Of a DNA stretch of 64,000 nucleotides, positions 15,924 through 24,873 are shown piece by piece. How positions within the stretch are numbered: the stretch's first letter is position 1; the number at the start of each line of letters is the position of its first letter. Both the position numbers and the translations under genes were made by a program. The stretch covers positions 22,055 to 86,054 of the forward strand of contig JAUWIG010000002.1 in NCBI GenBank assembly GCA_030605475.1, written 5' to 3'. Under the pieces are notes generated by a model, which saw only the letters and a program-made list of their open reading frames with translations, had not been told where the DNA came from and did not search any database. Origin of the DNA: Planctomycetota bacterium. Its GTDB lineage: Bacteria; Planctomycetota; Phycisphaerae; Sedimentisphaerales; Anaerobacaceae.

Positions 15924-17591
15924 ATGAAAAGTGACACGGTTAAAAAAGGTTTTCAGCGGGCGCCGCACAGGAGTTTACTTCATGCCTGCGGATTAAGTGA
16001 CGATGATATAAACAAGCCGTTTATTGGCGTTGCCAACAGCTACTGCGACATAGTGCCGGGCCACGTCCACCTCAATAAGGTCAGCCAGGTTGTCAAGCAG
16101 GCCGTTCGCAACGCAGGCGGCACTGCTTTTGAATTTAATACCATAGCAGTTTGCGACGGAATTGCTATGGGCCATACCGGTATGAAATATTCTCTGCCCT
16201 CGCGCGAAATCATCGCCGATTCGGTCGAGACTATGGCACGGGCCCACTGTTTCGATGCTCTTGTCTGTATTCCCAACTGCGACAAAATCATACCGGGTAT
16301 GCTGATGGCGGCGGTCAGGTTGAATATCCCAACAATCTTTGTATCCGGTGGGCCTATGGCCGCCGGAAAAACAGGCGACGGAAAAACAGTTGACCTTATC
16401 AGCGTATTTGAAGGTGTCGCCGAATTCAACGCCGGCAAAATCGACGAGCAAGCCCTGAAAGAGCTCGAACGCACTGGCTGTCCAGGCCAGGGAAGCTGCT
16501 CGGGAATGTTCACCGCAAACTCAATGAACTGCCTTTGTGAAGCCATCGGAATAGCCCTGCCCGGAAACGGCACGGTCCTGGCCGTCAATCCAAAACGCCA
16601 AAAGCTTTACAAAGCAGCGGGCGAACAGATTGTGTACTTGATTGAAAAGGATATTAAACCATTGGATATAATCAATGAGGAATCAATTGATAATGCTTTC
16701 GTGCTTGATATGGCGATGGGCGGCTCGACAAACACTGTACTGCATACGCTGGCAGTCGCCAACGAAGCCGGTATCAAGTACGACCTTGAGCGCATAAACA
16801 AGATTTCGGCCAAATGTCCCAATATCTGCAAGGTATCGCCTTTGAGCAAATTTCATATAGAGGATGTTGACGCCGCCGGCGGCATAAGCGCAATACTAAA
16901 AGAAATCAGCAAGGCCCCATATCTTCTTAATACCGATTGTCTAACGGTAACCGGTAAAACCTTAGGAGAAAATATAGCAGATGCTGAGATTAAAAAGGCA
17001 GATGTCATACACACACTCGACAATGCTTACTCAATAACCGGCGGTTTGGCCATTCTCCGGGGAAACCTCGCCCCCAGCGGCTGCGTAGTCAAAATAGCCG
17101 GAGTCGCTGCAGAAATGCTAACTCATACCGGCCCTGCGGTTATTTTTGAGAGCCAGGAAGAGGCCTGTAATGGCATCTTAGCTGGCAAGGTAAAAAGTGG
17201 TGATGTCGTGGTAATTCGTTATAAAGGGCCCAAGGGCGGGCCTGGTATGCAGGAAATGTTAAGCCCCACAAGCTACATTATGGGCGCAGGCCTCGGCGAA
17301 TCTGTCGCGCTGATTACAGATGGCAGATTTAGCGGCGGAACAAGAGGGGCCTGCATCGGCCATATCAGTCCTGAAGCTGCGGTGGGCGGGCCTATTGGAT
17401 TATTAAAAGATGGCGACATAATAGAAATTGACATCCCGAAAAGCAGAATAAATGTAAAGCTTTCCGAGGCGGAATTGGCCGAACGCAAAAAGAGTTGGAC
17501 ACCGCCTGCGCCGCAGATAATGAAAGGCTATCTGGCAAAATATGCCTCAATGGCTACAAGCGCCGACACCGGTGCAGTCCTGAAATGGTAG
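15924..17591 (+). CDS. ilvD: Dihydroxy-acid dehydratase
   Basis: IlvD dehydrates 2,3-dihydroxy acids to 2-keto acids in valine, leucine and isoleucine synthesis, using an Fe-S cluster. The 555-residue protein has [35 protein letters not shown] and [17 protein letters not shown], which hold the cluster cysteines. The C-terminal half has [16 protein letters not shown] and [10 protein letters not shown]. Length is normal. The ATG at 15924 is preceded by AAAGGA at 6 nt; an in-frame TTG at 15906 overlaps that site and was not used. It stands alone here; no other ilv or leu gene is in view. Confidence 0.97.
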   Translation: MKSDTVKKGFQRAPHRSLLHACGLSDDDINKPFIGVANSYCDIVPGHVHLNKVSQVVKQAVRNAGGTAFEFNTIAVCDGIAMGHTGMKYSLPSREIIADSVETMARAHCFDALVCIPNCDKIIPGMLMAAVRLNIPTIFVSGGPMAAGKTGDGKTVDLISVFEGVAEFNAGKIDEQALKELERTGCPGQGSCSGMFTANSMNCLCEAIGIALPGNGTVLAVNPKRQKLYKAAGEQIVYLIEKDIKPLDIINEESIDNAFVLDMAMGGSTNTVLHTLAVANEAGIKYDLERINKISAKCPNICKVSPLSKFHIEDVDAAGGISAILKEISKAPYLLNTDCLTVTGKTLGENIADAEIKKADVIHTLDNAYSITGGLAILRGNLAPSGCVVKIAGVAAEMLTHTGPAVIFESQEEACNGILAGKVKSGDVVVIRYKGPKGGPGMQEMLSPTSYIMGAGLGESVALITDGRFSGGTRGACIGHISPEAAVGGPIGLLKDGDIIEIDIPKSRINVKLSEAELAERKKSWTPPAPQIMKGYLAKYASMATSADTGAVLKW

Positions 17592-17624
17592 AATTTAACT
17601 TCAGCAAAAATAGGATGTTACGAG

Positions 17625-18392
17625 ATGTGGAATGAGGACCAAAAAGAAGCCTTGTTAAACGTGTGTAAAAACCACTGTTATCAAAACGCCGAGAATGTTA
17701 TTGTTCCTGAACCATATTTGCCCTACGTACCAGAAAACTGGAACGGAATATTAGTTCTTGCCGAATCGCAGTCATCGGCTTATCCTCAGTACTGGGAGCG
17801 GTTGAAGAAAGAGTCAACATTAGAACGTATGCAACGACTAGGAAAATATCCAGAAGGGGTAGACATTGGGCCGTGGGACGACGGAACCATTAAGTTGGCA
17901 CTCCAAGCAATTTTTGAAGGAGCTAACCTTAACTTAAAACTTGAAGACGTTGCTGTAAGTAACGCGGTGCCGTGGACACGAAAAAGCGACGATAACCGCA
18001 AAAATTTAAGACCAGATGAGCAGATGAAGGCCAAAGCAGCAGAGTTTTGGAAAGAAATTTTTCTTGTATGGCAACCTGATGTGAAAGTATTGGTTGTACT
18101 GGGGAATGTTGCTGAAGGAGTGATGAAACAAGCAAGAATATTAGGAAAATACAGGGTGCTTAAACGTCGGCTGCCCTCAACAAATGCAATAAATCGGATA
18201 ATAAATACCTTTGATTGCGGGGATTTGCAGATTCGATTTCCAGAAGTCCAGAAGGCCAAAGAGACAATTAAAGAGGCTATGGGCATTCACTTTAAACCAT
18301 GGCAAATTTTCTTCGCTTGTCACGCCGTGAGCCTCGGAGTTCCCAAGTTCAAAGAGTGGGTTCGGCGGCAAGAACTCGAAGCTAACCACTAA
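17625..18392 (+). CDS. Uracil-DNA-glycosylase-like protein
   Basis: The 255-residue protein shows a layout like the uracil-DNA glycosylase superfamily. A first strand and loop WNGILVLAESQSS sits where the catalytic water-activating loop would be, followed by VAVSNAVPWTRKSDD and VLVVLGNVAEGVM. Key catalytic residues cannot be assigned with confidence: the usual GxDPG-type loop reads AESQSS. The family call is therefore tentative; it could be an orphan of the same fold. It begins 33 bp after ilvD with the ATG at 17625, so it may share the transcript. Confidence 0.5.
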   Translation: MWNEDQKEALLNVCKNHCYQNAENVIVPEPYLPYVPENWNGILVLAESQSSAYPQYWERLKKESTLERMQRLGKYPEGVDIGPWDDGTIKLALQAIFEGANLNLKLEDVAVSNAVPWTRKSDDNRKNLRPDEQMKAKAAEFWKEIFLVWQPDVKVLVVLGNVAEGVMKQARILGKYRVLKRRLPSTNAINRIINTFDCGDLQIRFPEVQKAKETIKEAMGIHFKPWQIFFACHAVSLGVPKFKEWVRRQELEANH

Positions 18393-18460
18393 TGGCAATG
18401 GCTGAATGGCAGAAGCCAAAATCAGTGTTCTCTGTTACCTCTGTGGCGAAAAAATAGCGA

Positions 18461-18489
18461 TTGATATGCTGAGCAGATTCCCATATAAT
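18461..18489 (+). promoter_or_regulatory. Sigma-70 promoter of the MNT-HEPN pair
   Basis: TTGATA (18461-18466) and TATAAT (18484-18489) are 17 bp apart. Start expected near 18496, giving a 33-nt leader to the ATG at 18529. Confidence 0.65.
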
Positions 18490-18528
18490 TCAAGCAACAA
18501 GACAAGATAAAATACACGGGAATACCTT

Positions 18529-18843
18529 ATGGAAATAGAACATATAGTCAGAAAGTTCGTGGAAGAGGCCAAAAAGTTATACGGCAGCCGTCTAAAAAAC
18601 ATCGTTCTTTACGGCTCCTGGGCAAGAGGTACAGCCACGGAGGACTCTGACATAGACCTTGCAGTTGTTCTTGCTGGTGATGTAGCTCCTGGGGCGGAAA
18701 TAGACCGTATGATTGATATTATTACTGATATAAATCTCAACAACAATGTGTTAATATCGGTTTATCCGGTTTCCGAGAAAAACTACAATACTATCAATAG
18801 CCCACTTCTGCTGAATTTGCGAAGGGAAGGAATACCAGCATGA
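18529..18843 (+). CDS. MNT-type nucleotidyltransferase (antitoxin of a HEPN/MNT pair)
   Basis: Minimal nucleotidyltransferases of MntA type can AMPylate a HEPN toxin partner and silence it. The 104-residue protein has the pol-beta motif LYGSWARGTATEDSDIDLAVV, where GS and the DxD acidic pair bind metal and nucleotide. The third catalytic acid is probably in the following strand but is not clear. The stop overlaps the HEPN start by 4 bp, so the two are translationally coupled. It has its own near-consensus promoter 40 bp upstream. The pair is typical of toxin-antitoxin modules, although some such pairs have other roles. Confidence 0.85.
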   Translation: MEIEHIVRKFVEEAKKLYGSRLKNIVLYGSWARGTATEDSDIDLAVVLAGDVAPGAEIDRMIDIITDINLNNNVLISVYPVSEKNYNTINSPLLLNLRREGIPA

Positions 18844-19220
18844 CAGAAACAGAAGCTCTTATCAAGAAAGCACAAAGATACCTTAAAAGTGCAGAAATGC
18901 TGCTTAAAGAAAAGGACTTCGACTCCTCTGTCTCAAGAACTTATTATGCAATGTTCTATTGCGCTGAAGCAGTACTTCTCACTAAGAATCTTTCATTTTC
19001 ATCTCACAAAGGAGTCATATCAGCCTTTGGGGAACACTTTATAAAAACAGGTATATTTCCGAAGGAATTAGGAAGGGAGCTTAATCGAGCATTTGAAAAA
19101 AGACAAATAGGCGATTACGAGTACACCTCTTTGATATCCAACGAAGAAGCGAAGGAAATTCTCAACAGCGGAAGGCAATTCATCAATACCGTTGAAAATT
19201 GGTTAATCAAACAAGTATAA
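18840..19220 (+). CDS. HEPN-domain protein (putative toxin of the pair)
   Basis: HEPN proteins are four-helix bundles, and active ones are RNases with an R-x(4-6)-H motif. The 126-residue protein begins ETEALIKKAQRYLKSAEMLL and has SRTYYAMFYCAEAVLL at about residues 34-49. The position after RTYYAMF, where many toxins have His, is Tyr here, so RNase activity is uncertain. SSHKGVISAFG and FEKRQIGDYEY follow as usual. It overlaps the nucleotidyltransferase gene by 4 bp. Confidence 0.85.
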   Translation: MTETEALIKKAQRYLKSAEMLLKEKDFDSSVSRTYYAMFYCAEAVLLTKNLSFSSHKGVISAFGEHFIKTGIFPKELGRELNRAFEKRQIGDYEYTSLISNEEAKEILNSGRQFINTVENWLIKQV

Positions 19221-19234
19221 ATCAGTGTAAGTCC

Positions 19235-19711
19235 GTGTCTCACAAAAACAAATTCACATGGTATGTTAGCGGTCTGCATTTCCAGTGCCAGCGGTGTGGC
19301 CGATGCTGCTCTGGGCCAAGCGAAGGTTACATTTGGGTGACTAAGCCCGAGATTAAACTCATCGCGGATTTTCTGAAAATATCACCCGAGCAATTGCGGC
19401 AAAAGTACCTGAAGCGTGTTGGACTGCGGACAACAATTATTGAACAGCCCGGCACGAAAGATTGTGTATTTTTGCGAGAGGCTGACGGCCAAAAAAGATG
19501 TATGATTTATCCTGTTCGGCCGAGCCAGTGCAGAATCTGGCCGTTTTGGCCTAACAACTTAAAAAACCCAAATGCCTGGAATAAGACAGCTCAAAAATGC
19601 AGCGGTATCAATCGTGGCAGGTTCTACAGCTTCGAGGAAATAGAAAAAATCAAGAAAGCAAAAAAATGGTGGCAGAATGCAGAGCGAACGCTCAGCTCCT
19701 CAAAAGAGTAG
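19235..19711 (+). CDS. Cysteine-cluster (YkgJ-type) protein, first copy
   Basis: YkgJ-family proteins bind zinc or iron through clustered cysteines. This 158-residue protein has FQCQRCGRCCSGP near its N-terminus, then CMIYPVRPSQCRIWPFWP, giving the family's C-x2-C-x2-CC and later Cys pattern. The start is unsure: I use the GTG at 19235, since an earlier TTG at 19199 would overlap the HEPN gene and neither shows a Shine-Dalgarno. The second copy begins inside its 3' end. Partner and substrate are unknown. Confidence 0.75.
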   Translation: MSHKNKFTWYVSGLHFQCQRCGRCCSGPSEGYIWVTKPEIKLIADFLKISPEQLRQKYLKRVGLRTTIIEQPGTKDCVFLREADGQKRCMIYPVRPSQCRIWPFWPNNLKNPNAWNKTAQKCSGINRGRFYSFEEIEKIKKAKKWWQNAERTLSSSKE

Positions 19712-20127
19712 CTGAAATTTACAACTGGCTGGACTTGCAGATAAGTAATAACAGTAGCCTGGCTGGTCAGTGCAAAATCTGCGGCGAGTGTTGCGATTTC
19801 GACAGTCCTGCCCCTGCCTCCGAGCAGGGGTTCGACCACCGCCTGTTTGTTACCACCCCGGAACTGATGTATTTAGCTGCGAATCTGGGCGCCGAAAACA
19901 TAAAGCCGATGCCGACCGGCCGATGTCCCTACAATGTCGGCGGCAAATGTACAGTTTACGAATATCGTTTTGCCGGCTGTAGAATCTTTTATTGCAAGGC
20001 AGACGCAGATTTTCAAAGCAGATTGAGCGAGTTGGTTTTGGCGAAGCTTAAATCAATCTGCACGGAATTCCAAATCCCATACCGTTATACCGACCTGGCT
20101 GCTGCGTTGAATGGTTTTGTCGGCTAA
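19666..20127 (+). CDS. Cysteine-cluster (YkgJ-type) protein, second copy
   Basis: The 153-residue protein has CKICGECCDFDSP at about residues 35-47 and GRCPYNVGGKCTVYEYRFAGCRIFYCKAD further on, again a set of clustered cysteines for metal binding. It overlaps the first copy by 46 bp in a different frame and is probably translated by coupling. The start is the ATG at 19666. Its stop overlaps the stop of the ftsQ-like gene on the other strand by 4 bp, a tight convergent junction with no space for a terminator. The two copies share the cysteine plan but little else. Confidence 0.75.
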   Translation: MVAECRANAQLLKRVAEIYNWLDLQISNNSSLAGQCKICGECCDFDSPAPASEQGFDHRLFVTTPELMYLAANLGAENIKPMPTGRCPYNVGGKCTVYEYRFAGCRIFYCKADADFQSRLSELVLAKLKSICTEFQIPYRYTDLAAALNGFVG

Positions 20128-21062
20128 TATTTGTCAATCGGCAAAGAAACACGCTCCTGTGAGTATTGCAGGTTGATGCGTTTTGCGCTATTTAGCAGTG
20201 AATCGTGTTCTTTGTAATAGGCGTATAGGTTGGTAAGTTTTTCTTCGTCCGTTGCTTCCAGATATCGCTGCCAGGTGCCGATTTCAGCTCCCCAGATAAT
20301 TTCGGTATTATCTGTTGCGTACATAACAATGTGTGGTTTGCGGTCATTTCGCCGGCCGTTGAAATTGCTCATATTGATGCTGTCGATGTCATAAAGCAGT
20401 GGTTTATCTGGTGTAACGAGCTTATCCATTAGGTCGAGCCGGGCCAATATAGCTACAGCCGCAGCCAGGTCGTCGCATTCCCACACTTCGCCTGGCGGTG
20501 GTATTTTCGTTTTTGCCGACAGACCATTTACCCTTACTATCGGCAGATTCGGCATCGCCACGTAATCGAGCACGACCAGCTTGGTGTCCACGTAAAAACT
20601 TTGTCTCCCTTTTTTGACCAGGGCCAGAGGCTTTCGCCATCGCCCCTCGATGCGGATGCTATCGTGAGTAGTTTCCACTTCTACTTCGTCCAGCCACGCA
20701 ACCAGTGTCTCAATATTTTGTTGCACCGATAGGGCGGCATCTTCATCGAGTTTTAGGTCTTCGCCATAAGCCTTGGCCGCAGCGTAAATTTTCTCTTTGA
20801 GTGGTTCGTTAACCCAGGCGGGGGCATCTACCAATTCAAGAATGGCTGTTTTTTCAGAGACAGGGACGGTCTTTCTTACGTATTTGTCCAGGAATACAAA
20901 GCCGATTCCTACGGCAGCAAGAACGCAGACCACCGCTAATACTTTCAAAATACCCGTCAAGCTCGGTCTGTGAGTTAGCCTTTGTTTTTTCCTCTCCTTT
21001 GACGTGCCGAGCTTAAATGATATTCTTTTCGTCTTGCTTTTTGTTTTTCTTCTTTTGGCCAC
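20124..21062 (-). CDS. ftsQ: FtsQ/DivIB-like cell-division protein
   Basis: FtsQ is a bitopic division protein that scaffolds FtsB-FtsL in the periplasm. The 312-residue protein has a basic cytosolic tail (KRRKTKSKTKR), one membrane helix at about residues 40-57 (VLAVVCVLAAVGIGFVFL), and a periplasmic part. Sequence alone gives weak similarity. The call rests on topology, length and its place straight after ddl, where FtsQ is found in dcw clusters. The start is a GTG at 21062. The 20-bp gap to ddl is filled with a dispersed repeat (CTATTCACTAACTATC) also seen near 35030. Confidence 0.7.
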   Translation of the reverse strand: MAKRRKTKSKTKRISFKLGTSKERKKQRLTHRPSLTGILKVLAVVCVLAAVGIGFVFLDKYVRKTVPVSEKTAILELVDAPAWVNEPLKEKIYAAAKAYGEDLKLDEDAALSVQQNIETLVAWLDEVEVETTHDSIRIEGRWRKPLALVKKGRQSFYVDTKLVVLDYVAMPNLPIVRVNGLSAKTKIPPPGEVWECDDLAAAVAILARLDLMDKLVTPDKPLLYDIDSINMSNFNGRRNDRKPHIVMYATDNTEIIWGAEIGTWQRYLEATDEEKLTNLYAYYKEHDSLLNSAKRINLQYSQERVSLPIDKY

Positions 21063-21082
21063 TGATAGTTAGTGAATAGTAT

Positions 21083-22075
21083 TTAGTTTTTAGCTGGCGA
21101 GAGGTTCTTTTGTTTTTTATTTTCCAATGCCGCCTCGATAACTTTTACGCACAAATCGCTCATTGAAAGTCCTGCTTTTGCTGCTGCTTTGGGCACAAGT
21201 GAATGGGTTGTCAGGCCTGGGATGGTATTGGCCTCCAGGGCATAGGCGATACCTTCATCACCAAGGATAAAATCAATCCTTGCAAAGTGCCTAAGCCCGA
21301 GCGCGTCGAAACAATCGAGCGCCGTCGCCTTGATGTTTGCCGCCAGTGCCGGGTCTCTGATTGTATCGAAAAGAAACTCTGTTTGCTCATCGATGTATTT
21401 CGCGCGATAATCATAAAAGCCGGTTTTACTTTTAATCTCAATAATCGGAAGTGCCCGGCTTTCCAGTATGCCGACGGTTATTTCCCTTCCACGGATGAAT
21501 TCTTCAATCATACAATCGCCGAACTTGCTTGAACACTCCAGGGCAGCCGCTAATACTGATTTTGGCTCATCAACAATAGTGACGCCGATAGTGCTCCCCT
21601 GCCTGACCGGCTTGACCACGAATTTTTCACTTAGCTGCTGGAGTTGTTTTTCAAGTTCTCTTAGCTCTGTCTTAGCATCAAACTTAATTGCTCTCGGAGT
21701 TGTAATGCCAGCTTTAGTAAAGCACTTTTTACTGGCTGATTTATCAAACGCCAATCTACTTGCTGCCGGCCCACTGCCGGTGTAAACAAGTGATTTGTCT
21801 TCGAGTATTTGCTGGAGTTGGCCGTCTTCACCAAATCTGCCATGCAGGGCAATGAAGAAAATGTCGATGCTTCTTTCATCTAATATATTCAAATTATCCG
21901 GCCCAATATCGGCAGCTACTACATCCAGGCCGGCTTCTTTCAACGCCTCTGCGACACAATTGCCGCTTTGGATGCTGATGTCACGCTCTTCTCCGATGCC
22001 ACCCATAAGAACGGCTACTTTCAGAGGGTTTTTGAATAGCGGCGATTGAGAGCTTGTTGAAGATTCGACGGTCAT
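21083..22075 (-). CDS. ddl: D-alanine-D-alanine ligase
   Basis: Ddl makes D-Ala-D-Ala for peptidoglycan precursors in an ATP-grasp fold. The 330-residue protein has VAVLMGGIGEERDISIQSG at the N-terminus, ALHGRFGEDGQLQ, VVKPVRQGSTIGVTIV and EEFIRGREITVGIL. The C-terminal RIDFI, EANTIPGLTTHSLVPKAA segment holds the metal- and D-Ala-binding residues. The ATG at 22075 is one base after the murB stop; a longer in-frame start at 22093 would overlap murB. It is in the order murC-murB-ddl-ftsQ. Confidence 0.95.
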   Translation of the reverse strand: MTVESSTSSQSPLFKNPLKVAVLMGGIGEERDISIQSGNCVAEALKEAGLDVVAADIGPDNLNILDERSIDIFFIALHGRFGEDGQLQQILEDKSLVYTGSGPAASRLAFDKSASKKCFTKAGITTPRAIKFDAKTELRELEKQLQQLSEKFVVKPVRQGSTIGVTIVDEPKSVLAAALECSSKFGDCMIEEFIRGREITVGILESRALPIIEIKSKTGFYDYRAKYIDEQTEFLFDTIRDPALAANIKATALDCFDALGLRHFARIDFILGDEGIAYALEANTIPGLTTHSLVPKAAAKAGLSMSDLCVKVIEAALENKKQKNLSPAKN

Positions 22076-22076
22076 T

Positions 22077-22958
22077 TCAATTCCAGATTTCAATTTCGAG
22101 TTCCAGCTCGATGCCGAAATTTTCTTTGACTCTCTGCTTTATGGCGTTTATGAGTCTCATGACGTCGCGGCTTTTGCAGCCTTTTTCTGCAATGATGAAG
22201 TTTGCGTGTTTTTCGCTAACGGTGGCTCCGCCAATTTGCAAACCCTTAAGTCCCGTCCTGTCTATCAGGGCACCGGCGGAGACGCCCCTTGGATTCTTGA
22301 ATATGCAGCCGGAATTCTTCGTATTTAATGACTGACTATTCTTTTTATAAATCCAGATTTCCTTTACCGTTCGCACAATTTGCTCAGGGTCAGCGGCGGC
22401 CAGTTTTAACTTGGCGTTTAAAATGAATTTGGCGGCGATATTTGTTCGGCGGTAGTCGAACATCAGTTCCGGCTTGCTTTTTTCAAAGGCATTACCTGTA
22501 GCGTCCATCAGCGTGACGGCTTCCACTGCGGCGCCGATATCGCCAAAGCGGCCGCCTGCATTCATTTTTACCGCTCCACCAATTGAGCCGGGTATGCCGG
22601 TCAGAGCTTCGATACCTGAAAGACCCTTTTGCACACAGGTTAAAACCAATTTACTCAATTCTGCACCTGCCCACGCGGTGAGCTGTTCGCCGTCGAATTG
22701 TATCTGTGTGAACTGTTCTCCTTCAAGTTTTATCACCGCTGCACGCAGACCGGCGTCGTTGATTAGCAGATTGGAGCCGAACCCCATCGCATAAATTGGA
22801 ATGTTGTTTTCATTGCACCGCTGGGCTGCTTCTTTGAGTTGCTCGACGGTTTTCGGCCCGAGAAAATAATCAGCCGGTCCACCCAGACCGTACCAGGTGC
22901 GCTGAGCCAGCGGATAGTTGGTTTCAACGATTTCTTCTAAGCCACTGAATATATTCAT
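22077..22958 (-). CDS. murB: UDP-N-acetylenolpyruvoylglucosamine reductase
   Basis: MurB reduces the enolpyruvyl group with NADPH and FAD to form UDP-MurNAc. The 293-residue protein has TWYGLGGPADYF, AMGFGSNLLINDAGL for FAD binding, GIPGSIGGAVKMNAG, SGCIFKNPRG and the late catalytic glutamate in SEKHANFIIAEKG. The length and missing insertion fit type II MurB. The start at 22958 was chosen because GGAAGGTGG lies 4 nt upstream. It overlaps the end of murC by 35 bp. Downstream is ddl. Confidence 0.95.
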   Translation of the reverse strand: MNIFSGLEEIVETNYPLAQRTWYGLGGPADYFLGPKTVEQLKEAAQRCNENNIPIYAMGFGSNLLINDAGLRAAVIKLEGEQFTQIQFDGEQLTAWAGAELSKLVLTCVQKGLSGIEALTGIPGSIGGAVKMNAGGRFGDIGAAVEAVTLMDATGNAFEKSKPELMFDYRRTNIAAKFILNAKLKLAAADPEQIVRTVKEIWIYKKNSQSLNTKNSGCIFKNPRGVSAGALIDRTGLKGLQIGGATVSEKHANFIIAEKGCKSRDVMRLINAIKQRVKENFGIELELEIEIWN

Positions 22959-24390
22959 CTGCCACCTTCCAGATATCGCCCGCACCCATAGTAACTACCA
23001 GGTCACCGGCGGTTACATTCGTCTTTAGATAATCGCAAATCGCTCCAAAGTTATTGATAAACACCGCCTCTGTCCCATTACTCCGGATTCGTTCAACCAG
23101 TATCGCCGAGTTAATCTCTTCTTTTGCCGACTCGCTGTCTCGAACGAAATAAATCTCCGGGACGATAGTTACATCGGCAAGCTTAAAGCTTTCTGCGAAA
23201 TCGTCAAGTAAAAATCTTGTTCTGCTGTATTGATGCGGCTGAAAAACGCACCAAATTCGTCTCGGTTGATATCTTTGCCGTATCGCCGACAGACTTGCCT
23301 TGATTTCGGTCGGGTGATGGGCGTAGTCGTCGAGGATTGTTATTTTGCCGATTTTCTCTTTCAACATCAACCGGCGGTCAATGCCGGTAAAACTGGGCAG
23401 TAACTGGAGTATCTGCTGGCAGGGCAATCCGGCGCCGGCAGCCATAGCCACGACCGCCAGAGCATTTAAGATGTTGTGTCTGCCCGGCAGGCTGATTCGC
23501 GCCTCTCCCAACAATTTGCCATTGTGATAGACGTCAAAGGCATACAGTCCGTCATTTAGCTTAATGTCTTGAGCGCAGAAACTGCAATTTTTGTCAAGTC
23601 CGAAGGTCTCACATCGCAAATCAGCTCCCAGGTGTCCAATGACTTTTGCCACATTTGAATCCGCGCCGTTGGCAATTAGTACCCCATCCGGTTTTACGCC
23701 GCGCGCAAACTCACCGAACGCATCGACTATTTCATTCTCATCCTTGTAGTAATCCAGATGGTCCTGCTCGATATTTAGTATACAGCCGATTTTGGGTTTG
23801 AGGTTCAGAAAGCTTCGGTCGTATTCGCAGGCCTCAGCAACGAAATATTTACCGTCCCCTGTGCCGCAAGAGCCGCCCAATTGAGTAATGTCGGCTCCGA
23901 TGATAAAGTTTGGGTCGGCCCCGGCTTGTTTGAGCAAATAGACCAGCCATCCTGCGGTTGTACTCTTTCCGTGAGTGCCGGCTACGGCTATACCGTCATA
24001 GCAATTGCACAATGTCCCTAACATCTCAGCGTACTTGTAAATCTTCAACCCCCTTTTGCGTGCCAGTTTCAATTCCGGGTTGTCTTCTTTTATAGCTGCT
24101 GAGATAACAACAGCATAGGTTTTTGTGCTGAGATTGTTTTCATTGTGGCCGACTTTTATATCTGCTCCCAATTGGCATAGCCGATTTACAACGCCGCTGT
24201 CAGTTTGGTCTGAGCCGCTAACAATCGCTTTATTTTTCATCAAAAGTTTTGCCAGCCCGCTCATCCCGACGCCACCCGCGCCGATAAAGTGAAATTTCTT
24301 GCCAACTACGCTAATGGTGCCGTTTTCTACGTTTACCGCAGAGCTCGCTGAGTCCGCAGTTCTTTTGATGCTGATTTCGCTGTTTTTAAT
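22924..24390 (-). CDS. murC: UDP-N-acetylmuramate-L-alanine ligase, probably ATT start
   Basis: MurC adds L-Ala to UDP-MurNAc. The nucleotide loop is VAGTHGKSTTAGWLV, with NIEQDHLDYY and HHPTEIKA further on. The N-terminal UDP-binding loop reads FHFIGAGGVGMSG and is essential. The first ATG in frame (24264) falls inside that loop and would remove it. Between this ATG and the upstream stop there is no ATG, GTG, TTG or CTG. The best start is ATT at 24390, with AAGGA ending 7 nt upstream, giving 488 residues. A second ATT at 24315 gives a more usual N-terminal length but has no Shine-Dalgarno. An assembly error or split gene is possible but less likely, as the frame and motif are intact. It leads murC-murB-ddl-ftsQ. 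Confidence 0.85.
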   Translation of the reverse strand: MKNSEISIKRTADSASSAVNVENGTISVVGKKFHFIGAGGVGMSGLAKLLMKNKAIVSGSDQTDSGVVNRLCQLGADIKVGHNENNLSTKTYAVVISAAIKEDNPELKLARKRGLKIYKYAEMLGTLCNCYDGIAVAGTHGKSTTAGWLVYLLKQAGADPNFIIGADITQLGGSCGTGDGKYFVAEACEYDRSFLNLKPKIGCILNIEQDHLDYYKDENEIVDAFGEFARGVKPDGVLIANGADSNVAKVIGHLGADLRCETFGLDKNCSFCAQDIKLNDGLYAFDVYHNGKLLGEARISLPGRHNILNALAVVAMAAGAGLPCQQILQLLPSFTGIDRRLMLKEKIGKITILDDYAHHPTEIKASLSAIRQRYQPRRIWCVFQPHQYSRTRFLLDDFAESFKLADVTIVPEIYFVRDSESAKEEINSAILVERIRSNGTEAVFINNFGAICDYLKTNVTAGDLVVTMGAGDIWKVADEYIQWLRRNR

Positions 24391-24557
24391 TTTTAATTCC
24401 TTATCTGTGTTAATCTGTGTCTAATTTACGGCGAGTCACGAGTCACGAAATTTTAGCACAGAAACCAGCCCAAAAAAAGAAAAAAGGCCAAACCAATCGT
24501 GTGGCAATCCGTAGCTGGATTATATTCTGGGTCTGGTTAAGCCCAAACGACCTTTTA

Positions 24558-24863
24558 CTACTCATGATTTATCTTGTGGAGCAAACCATTTTCCATGTGC
24601 AGCCAAATACATTCATTAGCGAGGCGCGGCGGTAGTTCTGGATAATATCCATGCCACCATTCTGTGAATTGTTGCTTGTCTGTTGGGATTATAGTACCAT
24701 GTATATTATTAACCCGTTCGACAAATTCCGCGTGGAACGAATCCAGTTTGAAAGTATCAAAGACCTCAATTTTCTCTTCTTTCCAAAGCCACAACTGCCG
24801 GTCGCAGAGCATGTAAGGCCTTTTTGTGGCCAATTCTTCTCTTTTACAATAATCAATAATCAT
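24558..24863 (-). CDS. Unknown 101-residue protein
   Basis: I do not recognise a family. The chain is rich in aromatic residues (LWLWKEEKIEVFD, FTEWWHGYYPEL) and looks cytosolic, with no membrane segment or signal peptide. The N-terminal MIIDYC is encoded by an ATGATTATTGATTATTG simple repeat, so the true start may be an inner codon. It is flanked by murC and a lipoprotein on the same strand. The composition suggests a real gene, not a shadow. Confidence 0.5.
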   Translation of the reverse strand: MIIDYCKREELATKRPYMLCDRQLWLWKEEKIEVFDTFKLDSFHAEFVERVNNIHGTIIPTDKQQFTEWWHGYYPELPPRLANECIWLHMENGLLHKINHE

Positions 24864-24873
24864 TAATCAGTAA

